From the NCBI GenBank assembly GCA_030280995.1, contig JASXTE010000011.1, positions 18,618,603 through 18,682,602 on the forward strand: DNA of 64,000 bases, read 5' to 3'. Below, piece after piece: positions 10,531 to 22,061 of this stretch. This stretch comes from Hemileia vastatrix (taxonomy: Eukaryota; Basidiomycota; Pucciniomycetes; Pucciniales; Zaghouaniaceae). Below the pieces are notes generated by a model. The model had not been told where the DNA came from and searched no databases. It saw only the letters and a list, made by a program, of their open reading frames with translations. Numbering within the stretch: position 1 is the first letter of the stretch; every line of letters starts with the position of its first letter. Made by a program: the position numbers and the translations under genes.

Positions 10531-12692
10531 CTTAAAAGTCTTTTGGCAGATAATCTTGCAATGGTAAAATTTAATGTTGAAAATAGAATATAATTGTTGA
10601 TAAAACTCATTACATTTCACCATAGCTGAAGTGGGTTCAAGACCAGGAACAAAATAATTGGACAGAGAATAATGGGATCCAGAAGAATCTAGATCAGGTC
10701 ATCAATAAAATTCAAGAGATAAATTTAAAAGAAGAATGAAAATATTAATTGCTTACTAGAGTACACTGTGTCAATCTCAAGATTTATAGGTAGGCTTGGA
10801 AGAGATTCTTCTTCAAGAAGGGAAGAGTAGGGAGTTTTAATGTTTTGATATGAAGGTAGTTTTAGGAAAGTTAGAATGTCTCTTGAAGGAGCAAGGATTG
10901 AAGATCCATTAACTGAGGGAATATTTCTTTTCTTAAGGCATATTATTGAAGGACTGGGAGATATGGGTCTTTTTGATGAAGAGTAAGGATGATGAGTGCT
11001 GCTAAATTTAGGTTTAGGAGGATAGTCTCTGTTATAGGAGGTGGAGAGAAAGAAGAAGGAGAAGGAGAAACATCTAGAGCTGATTTAGGTGGATTCACCA
11101 TTGTTTTTGGAGCAGTGATAGTTCTAAGGATGACAGAAGAGAGTCTTTATTGGAGAGAAAGAGCAGCATATAGAGCAGAAGGAGGTGGACCAAGAGACTC
11201 AGAGTAAGAAATAATATTTAAAAAGGCTGATGGTGTGAAAGGAGTAGGAAATTTAGAGGTAGATGATACTGGAGAAAGAGTATAAGGCTTGCAATAGGAG
11301 GCAATGGGAGGTAAATCTGCTAGCAGAAATAGGGAATGAGCAATATTTAAGGCAAGATCATTTTCTCTTTTTTCCAAAGAGGTTGAAACAGGCCCTGTTG
11401 TATGTTTATGTTTTCTGGTTATAAGTTTAGGTTCACTCTTGATGGGTAAAGGAACAGTAATCACAGGCTTGGTCACTAGAAGCAGAAAATTTGGAAAGAG
11501 TCATCTTGAAAATTTGATAATTAGGATGGAAAAGATAATCTGGATAGGAAAATAGGAAAGGGAGATAAATATGGTGAAAATAGGCTCAAGGACAGTAGTA
11601 GGCAATTGGAATCAACACAATATTTGGTCCCCCATTACCTAAAACTGGAAGTGAACTATAAGGAATTGGTCCAATATGACCCTAAACTGGAAACAAACAT
11701 CAAAATGTCAATCATTGGTCCCCTATGACCTTAAACTAAAATATTACTTACACTTTTGTCCACAAAGACTATGAAATGGAAATCAATTTAAAGTTTTTTT
11801 TTCAAGGATATTAGGAGGGAATGTTAATATAGAAGGATTTTCAATACAGTCATTTTTAATTTATCACTGGCTCATCAGTACTCAAACTGGTACTCACTCA
11901 TTTGGACAACTCAGTCATCAATGAAAACAGTTCAAAAAACCTTAGGAAATGTAGATATCATTAAATGAATTTATTTAGGATTAAAGAAAGATGGATATTT
12001 TAAAGGTTATTTATGGAAAATGATAAAAGTCAAAAATATTGGTGCTATGAATGTCTGGATAATTGTGATTAATCATAAAAATAAGGAGTGATTTTACAGG
12101 GTTAGAAATTTATTTGAATGTTGTGATGTTGTATAATAGAAGGAAGATAGGATTTGTATTTAGTGTGTCTCTTTAGTAGACTATTTGGGAGGAAGCTTTG
12201 AGGACCTTATGGAAAGAATGGAATCATAGTATTTGGCTCAGGGGGAATCCTAATAGGAATGGAGTCAAAAGTATTCGGCTCACTAGGGAAGCCCAATCTC
12301 TTATTCTGTGAAGAAAAATGGAGACATGTAGAGGAGAATATGAAGGGATTAAAAAATTCCCCTCAGTAGTTGAGTCATCACAAGTCAAATATTGTTACAA
12401 AATTTTATTTCAAAATATGACAATCAAAGGATGTTTAAAGAAGAATTAAAATTAACCAGACAATAAAAGTTATCAGCATCAAAAAGAATCAAAGTATTAA
12501 AATATTAAAGAAGAGAAGACAATCAATATAAATAATCACTTTTGAATCTTTTAACCACAGTATTAAAAAGTTTTCAATAGAAACCTTTAACTCATGATGT
12601 CTTCATGTTGAAGAGGATGAAGAGAAGATGAATATACGAAAAATTAATTATTCAAATATAAAGAATGAGGACATTAATCATTGAAGGTAGGA
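10531..12692 (-). pseudogene. Antisense gene remnant (Ty3-alpha copy 2)
   Basis: Reverse complement of the region matching 2100-4620. The zinc-cluster exon begins at about 11508 (TLSKFSASSDQACDYCSFTHQE) and then hits two stops. The 109-codon frame at 11476-11147 (TKPVITVPLPIKSEPK) is an overlapping frame that is also open in copy 1, not the Cys frame. The GTAAGC donor seen in copy 1 is conserved at about 10750-10760. The first zinc block of copy 1 has no recognisable counterpart near 12450-12690 and seems deleted. Confidence 0.55.
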
Positions 12693-13768
12693 TGTGGCAG
12701 TCTTAAGCTTAGTATGGCACTTAAGCTTATTTAAAATTGATGTTTTGCAGATGATTATTGAGATTGGAAAAAAAAATAATTTATAAATGGTATATATTTA
12801 AAAGAGAATGGAGTAATAAAAATGGTTAAAAAGGGTAAATTTTGTGTGTCAAGATTAAATGAATAATTACAAGGCAGAAAACGGGAGTATAGGTTTAAAA
12901 GTGCATGGAAGTAAAATTCAGAGTCTCGAGAACCTTTTTAAATTTCTCTGGAATTTTTACTATTTTTCTACTATTTTTAATAATTTTATAAATAATTTTG
13001 ATTTTTTTTGATTTTTTATAATTTTCTTAACTTTAATAATTTCTACTAGATGAATAGAGCTTTTCAGACTGGGAAAAATAGGATTTATTATAAAAGAGAA
13101 GTAGCTCTATCATCTATAATTTTTGTAGATTTTTTATTAGTATTTTAAAGGTTCTAATTGAGTGCAGAAGTCTGTACAAGCTCCAGAATACTCCAGAGGA
13201 TCTGGTCCAGAATTCTCCAGTTAAGGAAAGTAGGGCACATGACATACTATGCACATAAAGCCTGTAGACTCAAAATAATCTAGAATAGAAAAACTTGTAT
13301 CTTAGCAAAAATCAACCAACAACGCATATATAACAATAATTAATTTTTTTTCATATCAAATTATAAAATTGTAATACCCTTATAAGTAAAAATTTATTAA
13401 TTTCATTTATCATCATAAATAATAAACTATAGGGTACCATTATAAATGTCTCATCTCAAGGGATCTGATTTTAACTACTAAATATTTTAAGAATAAAAGC
13501 TTCATAAAAATATGTTATTCAATCATTTATTTAACTTTCTAAATACAGCTTCACTGTTGTATTTTTCAATGTCATTATAAAGAACACAAATTCTACATCT
13601 CAAAACCGTTATTAACAATTGGATTATTGGTAACTTTCTTATTAAGTAGAGGCTATAGCTTATATAGTTGTGAACTCTTTATTTCCATAAAGGGACAGGG
13701 TTTTCACCGGTTTATCTAATTCCCTTAGATTCTGCTTACAGCAAGACAACTGTAAGAGTCTTTCTACA
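12693..13768 (+). repeat. 3' LTR of Ty3-alpha copy 2
   Basis: 1076 bp starting TGTGGCAGTCTTAAGC and ending GAGTCTTTCTACA. It is the reverse complement of the LTR type at 29138-30245; the shared blocks 'ggttctaattgagtgcagaag' and 'gggacagggttttcac' are clear. TG...CA termini support both ends. Confidence 0.8.
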
Positions 13769-14060
13769 TCAAATTTAATGATCGTTAATTTTAATGATAG
13801 TTTTTAGTTTATACTCTCTTACAGATTAATGTTCTTTAAGTAATAATAAAGTAATTTATCTTAATTATGGAGGAATTGTCATAAAAAATAGTTGGTAGTA
13901 TATCCTCATTTCAGAGTTAGTCTTTGACATACTTAGTGCCCCTAGAATAAAACTGCTTGACCTAATCAGCAGCTACCCTCTTCTTCAATACAACTCGATT
14001 AAACTCTACTAACATATATGAACCACCAGATGCTTGTTCTCTAACTCTGTATGCTCCATT

Positions 14061-15470
14061 CCACATATCCCCAAACATTCTTCACCACTGACTTTCCAAA
14101 CTTCTATTATACAACAAGACCATATCTCCATTTTCCAAAGGTTTCCTTAACCTTTGAGCCAACCTCTTATCCCAATATCAATCTGACTGACTTCTAATAT
14201 TCATCTTTTTTTAAATATGCCCTTTCTAGTGTTTCTTATTTCTTTTCTAACTGAACCATTCTTGCACATAATAGTTCCTCAGTAGTTTTTACTTTTTCCC
14301 AATCTACTCCAAGATATGCTTCAGCCTCTAAATCAACTGGTATGACTGCTTTCTGTACCAAAACTAGTTTTTATGGTGAATATCAAGTTGTCCTTCTGGA
14401 AGTTATTCTTTCAGCAAATAAAAATAATGGTAAATAGTGCCTCCACTTTTCAGCACTTGCTCGACACATTTTAATTAAAGCATCATTTATAACCTTATTC
14501 CCTCTCTCTACCTCTCCTTCAGCTTCAGGATAATATGGGGTTGCTACCCTAAGCTTTGATGCAACTTTTAATATAGCCTCTCTAAACTCTGTCCCAAATT
14601 CAGGACCTCCATCAACCATCACCAACATCATCATTCCATACATATATACCCAATTTTTCAGTAAAAAATCTGCCACATTCCTGGAATTAAAATAAATAAG
14701 AGGCACTTCATCTACCCATACAGATAAATTATCTCTGCCTACAATCAAATATTTATATCTACCCTCCTTTGTATGAACAACATCCAAAATAACCCTACCA
14801 AAAAGAGTATTTTCACTGGTTGCATGTTCAGGCTCTTTTTGCCTTAACTAAATCCTCCTTTAACATTCTTTAAATGACTTAACCCAATTTTTAACAGTCA
14901 GCTTCATTCCTGGCCACTAAAATCTACCAGAAATTTGTATATAAGTTTCTCCAACTCCTCTATGTGCAAGATCTTCATGTAGTGATTTCATAACCAATTC
15001 ATTTCCTTTCTTTTTTATTATAACTACTTGAGGATTTGGATACCTCTCTCATTAATCTTCTTCCAGGGAGATAAAATACTGGTGACTACCTTTTGATAGC
15101 CACCCATTCATTATTATCACATTTATTCCTGCCTTTCTACTGTTAATAAGTATTTTACCATTTTATAAAAAAACCCTGTGTTTCCAAAGATATCATCTTG
15201 AAAATCCATTAATATTATATCTACAGACACTTTCCTATCTCCTAAATCACCTGCACATGGATGAGCCAATAATTTTAATCCTAGAATCTTCTTTTTATCA
15301 TTAAATAATTTGAATATTCTATCTTTGAACCTTCCAACCTTTTATCAACCACATTTACTTCTTTTCCCTTTTTATCCTTTTCAGCATCATAATCTTTGTG
15401 CAACCTCCTTTTTACCAAATTTTTACTAACACCCAACCTCTTTTAACCAAATTTTCTAAAACTCCTTACA
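14061..15470 (-). pseudogene. Integrase of Ty3-alpha copy 3
   Basis: The best frame, 14787-14383, opens with MDVVHTKEGRYKYLIVGRDN (first catalytic Asp), then VDGGPEFGTEF (second), then YYPEAEGEVERGNK (catalytic Glu). These are intact DDE residues in a broken gene. The HHCC zinc-binding part upstream (14850-15000) and the linker are out of frame. Homologous to 60418-61000 of copy 6. Confidence 0.75.
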
Positions 15471-17275
15471 TACACAATTAATCAAATTTTTACTATCCCA
15501 CACAATTTCACCATCTTCATTCATACATGCATCATCTCCAATCTATTTTTATCTACATGTATCTACACCATCATCAAACTTCCCAAGCACATAATCAATC
15601 ATATTTTTATTATTTTCCAGCTTAACCTTATAATGGAGGTCATCATTATTTTTATCCACAGATATTAATCCTTCTAGTTTAACATCATGGGGGAGGTAAG
15701 GAAAGTCTTAAGATCCTTTTTTACTAGCCTTAATCAAAGATATATCTTCATCAAATAACTCTGAGTTAGAATCCTCTACAGATTGTGGTATTTGTGATAA
15801 GCTGTCTGGAATATTAAATGTCTTGCCTGTCTTGTGAACAAAATCAAAAAAATTTCTGAATAAAAGCTACATATCTAGTCATGGGAGCCTTTGGTAAGCT
15901 TGGGTAATTGATCATTTGAATTAAAGATTTAGCATGGACTTGTAATTTGAAGTTTTGTCACCATAAAATATTTTGAAGTTTCTTTCAGATTTTTTCCACA
16001 CCTCAAAGCTCCAATTTTGGTTGAGAACATATTGATTCCACCACAATAAAAAACACAGATTTATACCTGACTTGTTTTATATACCCAGAATTTTCTATTT
16101 GAGACAGAACCAACCCTGAAGTAATCTGACTTGAATCCACTGCTAAAAAAAATCCAGCCTGCTTCTTTCCCATAACCTAGCTTGTGCAGGATAATATCTT
16201 CTTCATCTACCTTCTTCAACCTAAAAAAAGTCTCTTCACACTCTTCATCCCACTACCAGTAAGCACCTTTCCTAGTCAACTATCTCAAAGGAGCAGCCAA
16301 TGAATAAATGTCCTTGATAAACATTCTGAAATAAACACATACACATAAAAATCCTCTGACTTTTTTCCTATTCTTGGGTCTTGGCCAGGACTTAATTTTA
16401 TTTACCTTCTTCTTTGACATAATCCTACCCTCTCCACATACCACATGACCTAAGATCTCCAAATCTGGCACAAAACAAAGAAATTTAGAAACAGAAATAG
16501 TTAAACCAGCCTCTTCAAGACTAAACAAAATCCTTTCTAAAATAACTGCATATTCTCAGATAAAAAATTTTTGTATCCCTGGATTCTTCTTTAATACTTC
16601 ATTACCATAATCTGTTGAAGGTCTTTTTATTCCACCATCATCAATAAATATACCAGTATATTTTGTATTTTTTCTTGTAGAATCCAAGCCATCTGAGCTT
16701 GATAAACAGCAACTAAATTTGTTGCTCCTTGAGGTAACCTTGTTAGCTGTAATTGTGCAAGTCTCAAATCAAAAGATGAAAGAGGCCTAGAGTCTGGATG
16801 AAACTCTCATTTGTCATATCACCCTATTATCTCACTCAAACCATAACACACTCTCCCTGAAAACATTTCTACAAACTCCTCCATGCTGGGTGGTATTCCT
16901 GCATCTTTTATCATAACCCTATTTAGTTATCATAATTCATGAACTACCATAAGCTTGGAATTAGGTTTATTAATACAGAATACCGGATTTGAATAACTTG
17001 ATAATTATTTTTCATATAATCCAGTTTGAATTTTTTCTCAAATGAATTTGATATAATCTTCTTTTAAAAAAGTGGGTATTTTTCATTGGCTTCTGTTTCC
17101 ATGGCTTATGGAAAAAAGCTGGAATATTGTTGGGCTCCCCATAAGAATTCTTTAAGAAACCTCTCTCCTCCTTTAAAAATGTAATATCTTTCTCCCTTTT
17201 AACCATTAAATCCAAAAACAACCTTTTTTCTTCACCTTAAAGCCATTCTTCAGGTCCAAAATTAACAACCTCTAA
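15471..17275 (-). pseudogene. RT and RNase H of Ty3-alpha copy 3
   Basis: The frame at 16528-16280 carries EEAGLTISVSKF, LEILGHVVCGEGRI and RGFLCVCVYFRMFIKD of the RT thumb and connection. Just upstream (16550-16700) the minus strand still encodes the catalytic FIDDGGIK in another frame. 17221-17012 includes the N-terminal YGEPNNIPAFFHKPWKQKP. RNase H and the acidic linker (15500-15830) survive only as short pieces. Confidence 0.7.
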
Positions 17276-18090
17276 TCTCTTGACAGTGATCCTAGAAGTT
17301 TCAGAAAATACAGGAGGGATCTGGACTAAAGGACATTCATATGGATCTCTTGATAAATTTGGTTTTCTCAAAGGTGGATTTAATTCAGTGGGCAGAGGTT
17401 CATTGATTTCTCTAATTTTATTCTCTACCTTCTTATATTATTCTGTGCCAAAATCCACTTTTACTTGAGATACTCAATCCATTATTTTTCTGCCATTATA
17501 TACTTCATCATAAAATTATCTTCAGCTTCAGAACCATTATTAGAAAAAGAATAAGTTGAAACATAACTTTTTTTTAATATTTTCATTACCATTACCTTTT
17601 CTTTGTCTTATTTATTATATAATTTTCCAACATCATTCTTCCTTTCATTTCGACCATAAAATAACCAGTAAATAAAGTTAGCAGTTTAAACTCTAGCTGG
17701 AGAAAAGAAATCGAATTATCACAAATATTATTTTCTTTTGATTTACTTATACTAAGATTTTTTTGTTGATCTGGAAAAGACAATTGCATTTTATACTCTT
17801 GCTGAAGGCCATAAAATAATTCACTACTAATATCATCATAATTAACCAAATTCACTTTCCAAATTTTATACAACATAATACATCCCATATTTCCCTTTGA
17901 ATCATTTTTAAATTTTATAGAATTATTTAATAAATATAATAAACATATAGAAGATTCCAACACATAATTACATTCCAAATTTATTATAACATAAAATAAT
18001 TAAGAATCCACTTGAATTATTTCCAATTGAGCTGACCTATTGCAATCCAGGATCTCTTCTTGAGGTGAGATTTAAAAATTAGAGTGATCA
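17276..18090 (-). other. Protease-RT spacer of Ty3-alpha copy 3
   Basis: Non-coding remnant matching the spacer of copy 1 (9601-10166), including MGCIMLYKIWKVNLVNYDDI encoded near 17890 against MGCIMWYKHWKGDLVNYGDI in copy 1. The conserved 'cttcttgaggtgagat' block lies near 18055. Confidence 0.45.
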
Positions 18091-18620
18091 GCCCTTTCTA
18101 CCCCAAAAAATGAGGGTATTCATACTTTTCTTTATTAATAAATTCACAAGAAGCTGACCTTTTAGTTTTCTTCTTCATTGAGCAACTACAACACTGACAC
18201 ATAGTGGTAATACCAGGCCTTTTTTCCAAGAAATAATCTCTTGGAGGTGCTAAACGTAAATAAAGCCTTCTCATATTGTCACCAGCAATCTCTAATCTTA
18301 TTCCCATATTACTCTGATACCCTATCCTAGCTTTAAAGTAAATCAAAAAAGGCCCAAATTGAACCGCTTATATAAATTGCCTGGCCACATCAAAGTGACT
18401 CTTCCAAAGGATCCACCAATACATAACTTAAAATACTCTGCTGTACCCATAAGTTCAGTAAAATGCCTACCTATTCCTCTTAAATTATCACCAGTACAAG
18501 TTTCAATTGGAAAGCCTATTATAGTTTCTAACTATAAATAAATCAAATTAAGTTGTAATTCAGAATTCACCAGGTCCTTTGCCTTTTTTCCATTTAACAC
18601 CACTATTAAATACCCTAGTG
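18091..18620 (-). pseudogene. Aspartic protease region of Ty3-alpha copy 3
   Basis: The frame 18346-18098 encodes FKARIGYQSNMGIRLEIAGD and ends in a basic, Cys-containing tail. Upstream, GFPIETCTG and YVLVDPLEESL-like pieces are spread over other frames up to about 18540. The catalytic DSG segment should lie at about 18560 but is not in a clean frame. Confidence 0.6.
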
Positions 18621-19427
18621 GATCATATAAATGAGTTTCCATTTATTCTCAAAACTTCTCTGCACTTTCACATATATATTCCACCTCTCCAACAGATAAC
18701 CATCTACTTGTCAGATTCTTCTTCTGCTTTTTGCAAGGGCAGGACTAATTTTAAATTATTCTCCTAAAGATAAAGGAACCTGGAATTTATTCACTCTACC
18801 CAAAACTGTCTCCATAGTGTTTTCTTGAACAGATACTACTGGCCTTTAATATTGAGCTTTGCTTTAATGAACTTGGCCCAGGGAACCTCTTTAGGACTTA
18901 CATTGCCTTCTTCACCCCCCATAATATTATCTCCATTTATCATAAGCCTAGCTCCATCACCAGCTTCTTTCAATAATCCAGATCCATCACTGGCTCTCCT
19001 TACCCCTTCCATAGGAGTAGGACAAGCAAAACTAGGTCTAGGAAGAGACACTATTGGTACATCTTACTAAGAATACAATTCTTCTTTCACAGGAATAGGC
19101 TCACCATTTCGGCCTTTCCCAGTTTATCCCTAAGTTGGCTATGAATGCTAATTTTAGCTTTAGTAGCAGCTTCTCTTCTGGAAGCATCAGCATCATATTC
19201 ACCAATCATGAAGTTTCCATCAACCCTAGCAACTGTTACCAACTCTAATCCACCAAATGAAGTTGAAAATTTGGCCTTACTGAACTTCTTAACTTTACTC
19301 TTATCTAATTTTCCACCAACATTACTACCATTCTTTTTACCACCTTTAGTATTATCATCATCATCACCAGTTGATTCTTCAAATCTGGCTCTCCTTTCAG
19401 CCATAAAATTCTTCCTAACTAAATCAG
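18621..19427 (-). pseudogene. C-terminal gag region of Ty3-alpha copy 3
   Basis: The minus-strand frame from 19427 encodes DLVRKNFMAERRARFEESTG, then an Asp/Lys-rich stretch, then FSTSFGGLELVTVARVDGN. It matches the copy 6 gag (KVYFSTSFGGLELYSC). The Asp/Glu-rich linker to protease follows, with GGEEGNVSPKEVPWAKFIKA near 18890. The 116-codon plus-strand frame over the same bases is a shadow. Confidence 0.65.
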
Positions 19428-20279
19428 TGTCACTGGACGACCTACACACAAGGTTGAAGGTGTTCCTGGAAAGTGAGATGATGGAAGGAGTTTAGAAACT
19501 TCTTTGAAGCACAGAGGAAATGTTTGAGGAAGTGATTCGAAGATGAATTGAAAGAAGAGCTACTGCTTTGAGACATGTTTGATAAGAATTCTAATATAAT
19601 TTAAAGGTAATATTAATATTCTTAAGATCTCACAAAGGGTTGAAATCTCAATAATCAAAGATTTAGGATTTAGAAATGATTTTTGAGAAAAATAAGGAAA
19701 GATACAATAATAATTATTTAACCTAAAGCTTTACCACTATTAACTATATATACATTTTATAATTTAATTCTAAAGAATGTCGAACCAGAATCCAACCCCT
19801 TTTATATTCTTTACTCCTCTTCGCATTAACCTCATACCCATCCATCATTCCGCACACCACAGACCACCAAAATTACACCCGTTACACCTGGACTCTCCTC
19901 ACTAACATCCTTTAGCCCTTTAATCCTCCACTAACCATCCTGTCCATGCTCACTATCCCTTTTAATAACCCACAGATGTTTAATAAACCTTTTAGCGGAC
20001 TATTACATTGACTATTGCACTATGTGTTGCTTATTGAGGAAAAGACTAAAACACACTATTGAGAGATTGACTAATTTAGATTTAGAGTTTAGACTAGCGT
20101 GGTTAAATAGTGAGTACACAAAGGAAAGTCGCAGTTGCTATGTAGAATTGCTTTCTGCGCTTCAAGTATGGATTTAGACCTCTGTATTATTGATTTAATG
20201 AGCTTCTTTTGCCTCGAGTGTCATGTGGAGTGTGACATATGCCCAGGTATAAAATTAGAGCTCCGTTGAGCGTGAAACA
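19428..20279 (-). repeat. 3' LTR of Chromovirus-1
   Basis: 852 bp, near identical over most of its length to 27035-27844. The copy at 27035 lacks about 42 bp near one end (between 'gtgtcacgtgg' and 'gcgtgaaa') that are present here, including 'tatgcccaggtataaaat'. A diverged relative occurs at 30246-30690. Confidence 0.85.
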
Positions 20280-20334
20280 TACTTTCCCACACTACTTTCT
20301 CTCCCTTCTCACTTTAATTACTTTATAATTTATT
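20280..20334 (-). promoter_or_regulatory. Polypurine tract of Chromovirus-1
   Basis: On the minus strand the bases just before the 3' LTR include AGAAGGGAGAGAAAGTAG, a purine run in the position where plus-strand DNA synthesis is primed. The same interval is the 5' leader of the plus-strand antisense gene that starts at 20335, so its transcript probably starts in the LTR. Confidence 0.55.
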
Positions 20335-21211
20335 ATGTTGACTTGTCCTACCCCAACTCCCATGCCTCAACACCCCAAAGCAGATGGTGGAATAATTACC
20401 CGGAAATATTTTCAAGCCTGCACAACCTTCAAATCGATGGAATATTTCTGCATTGAAAGCACGGCGACACAAGGTCCTTGCCAGAAATGGGAGTTTTGCC
20501 GCTGGAGATGGGGGCGTGTGATGCCTTATTGAAAAATGTGGACATCGAGCCTTGTTTTACAAAGACCAAAGAGGTGGTCAAAGATATCTGGGACGTATTG
20601 GTCGGGGACAATCAGTCGGTGGGAGAGATTGAGGAGGAGGTCCAAGATACCGTGGCAACCTGGGTAACCCAGGCCACAAGTAAGAAAAGAGGTGTGGAAG
20701 AAGAGGTGGATGAGTTAGTTGAAGAGGATGAGGATGAAGTCCCCATCTCAAGACAGATGCCGAAGAAGCAGCGGATGGTCATCGAAGATGACGAAGAGGA
20801 GAAGGAAGTGACAGTGGAAGTCACCCCAAAATTATTTTTAGAAGCTGACCCATTGTTGGAAGTAATTCTGTTCTTCTTTTTTTTTAAAAAAAATTTTGTT
20901 ACTGATTACCTATGTTTTAGAATTCAAATGTCATCGGGGAAGCTCCAATTGTGGAAGCTGCGCCATCCCTGCCAGTTGAGGCAAATCAAGCAGTGGTTAA
21001 TTTTAGGGAGGACAACGAAGAGACTCTTGACCAGGTATGGTCGAAGAACCCTCAGCAGGGTTGACATGCTCGATTCATCGAAGATTTAAGTGGTGAGGTC
21101 AACAAGATTGTTTATGCTGCCTCCTTCGATGTGGCCAAAGAATTACTAGAAATCAGGGAAGTGGTACCGGTAGGAGAGGAGGAGGTATTGAGAAATGCAG
21201 GAAGGAAATAA
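20335..21211 (+). pseudogene. Antisense accessory gene of Chromovirus-1, Cys motif plus acidic domain, one intron
   Basis: It lies between the chromodomain end and the 3' LTR, on the strand opposite to pol. ATG at 20335. Residues 29-39 are CTTFKSMEYFC (CX2[F]X6C, position 32 probably once Cys), followed by CQKWEFCRW at 49-57. A one-base shift near 20470-20480 then moves to the second frame, which is acidic with basic patches (VPISRQMPKKQRMVI). A 59-nt intron (20862-20920, gtaatt...ttttag) joins in phase to NSNVIGEAPIVEAAPSLPVE. One TGA at 21062, probably from CGA, interrupts before HARFIEDLSGEVNKIVYAAS and a stop at 21209. Family not recognised. The shared CX2CX6C pattern suggests a counterpart of the Ty3-alpha antisense protein. 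Confidence 0.6.
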
Positions 21212-22061
21212 GAGTGGTTTTGGAAAAAATGAAGAAGTTGGTTCGGGAGAAAATACAGGGGAAAATTTTAAATGGAAGGAAAAAGAAAAGAAAGAAAGAG
21301 GGAAGGGAAAAAAAAGTAGAAAGCATTTGTGTATTTATTTATTTATTTTTTATTTTGTTGTTTTAAATAAAAATGTTGATATATATAAGATTTTGAGAAA
21401 AGAAAAGAAAAAAGGAAGAAAGAAAAGATTTGAATAAAATTTTGAAAGAAGAAAAGAAAGAATATTTAACTGAAGGAATTTCAGTTTAAGTTTTGAAAGA
21501 AAAAATTTATGTAAGAAAAAGAAATAGTTGATTGAAACAATCTATTTTGAAATAAAAATTTAATGAGAGAAAAATTTTGTTTTTCGTGAAAGTTTATTTA
21601 TTGAAGTTTTTGAGGAATTTTGGTTATTTGAAAAGAAAGAAGAAAAATAGTTATTAAAAAAAAAGAATTCGAAAGAAAGAAGTAATTCGTTCGAAGAATT
21701 TTAAAAGAACGATTTAAAGGTTGAAGTTTGAGAAAGATTTTTGTATTGAGTTTGTGAAAAATTTTGATAGTTTGAAGAAAAAGAAATAAGGGAAAAGAAG
21801 AAAAGTTTGAAAAGAGAAAAGAAAGAAAATTAAAGGAATTGTTGATTTTTAAGATTTTATTTTAATGAATTTTAAGATTTTAATTTTAATATTTTATTTT
21901 ATTTTATTTTTTTAACTTTTTACCTTTTTAATTTAATTTAATTTTGATTTTAGTTTATTTTATTTTATTTTATTTCTATTTATTTATTTATTTTTTAAAG
22001 AAGGTTGAAAAAAAGCTTTTGAGAAGAAGAAAGAAGAAAAGAAAAAACAGAGTAAGGATTT
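21212..22061. other. Low-complexity purine-rich spacer in Chromovirus-1
   Basis: Plus strand is dominated by GAAAGAAAAG and later TTTATTTTATTT runs. No credible coding sequence. It separates the 3' ends of two convergent genes, the antisense gene and the pol chromodomain. Confidence 0.5.

Larger units (their letters stand above)
10531..13768 (+). mobile_element. Ty3-alpha copy 2: plus-strand 3' end (antisense gene plus 3' LTR)
   Basis: Contains the antisense gene on the minus strand followed by a plus-oriented LTR, the order expected for the 3' end of a plus-strand copy. The left edge at about 10530 is fused to the protease of copy 1 and the right edge is exactly an LTR terminus (CTTTCTACA). 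No pol of this copy remains. Confidence 0.7.

Noticed and set aside
10531..13768. 5' LTR plus gag of copy 1 on the minus strand
   Set aside because: First reading of the region. The LTR reads TGTGG...CTACA on the plus strand, the opposite of what copy 1 needs, and the ORFs match the antisense gene rather than gag.
19145..19495. 116-codon plus-strand frame
   Set aside because: It is the reverse shadow of the Ty3-alpha gag C terminus (FSTSFGGLEL on the minus strand) and crosses into the Chromovirus-1 LTR.
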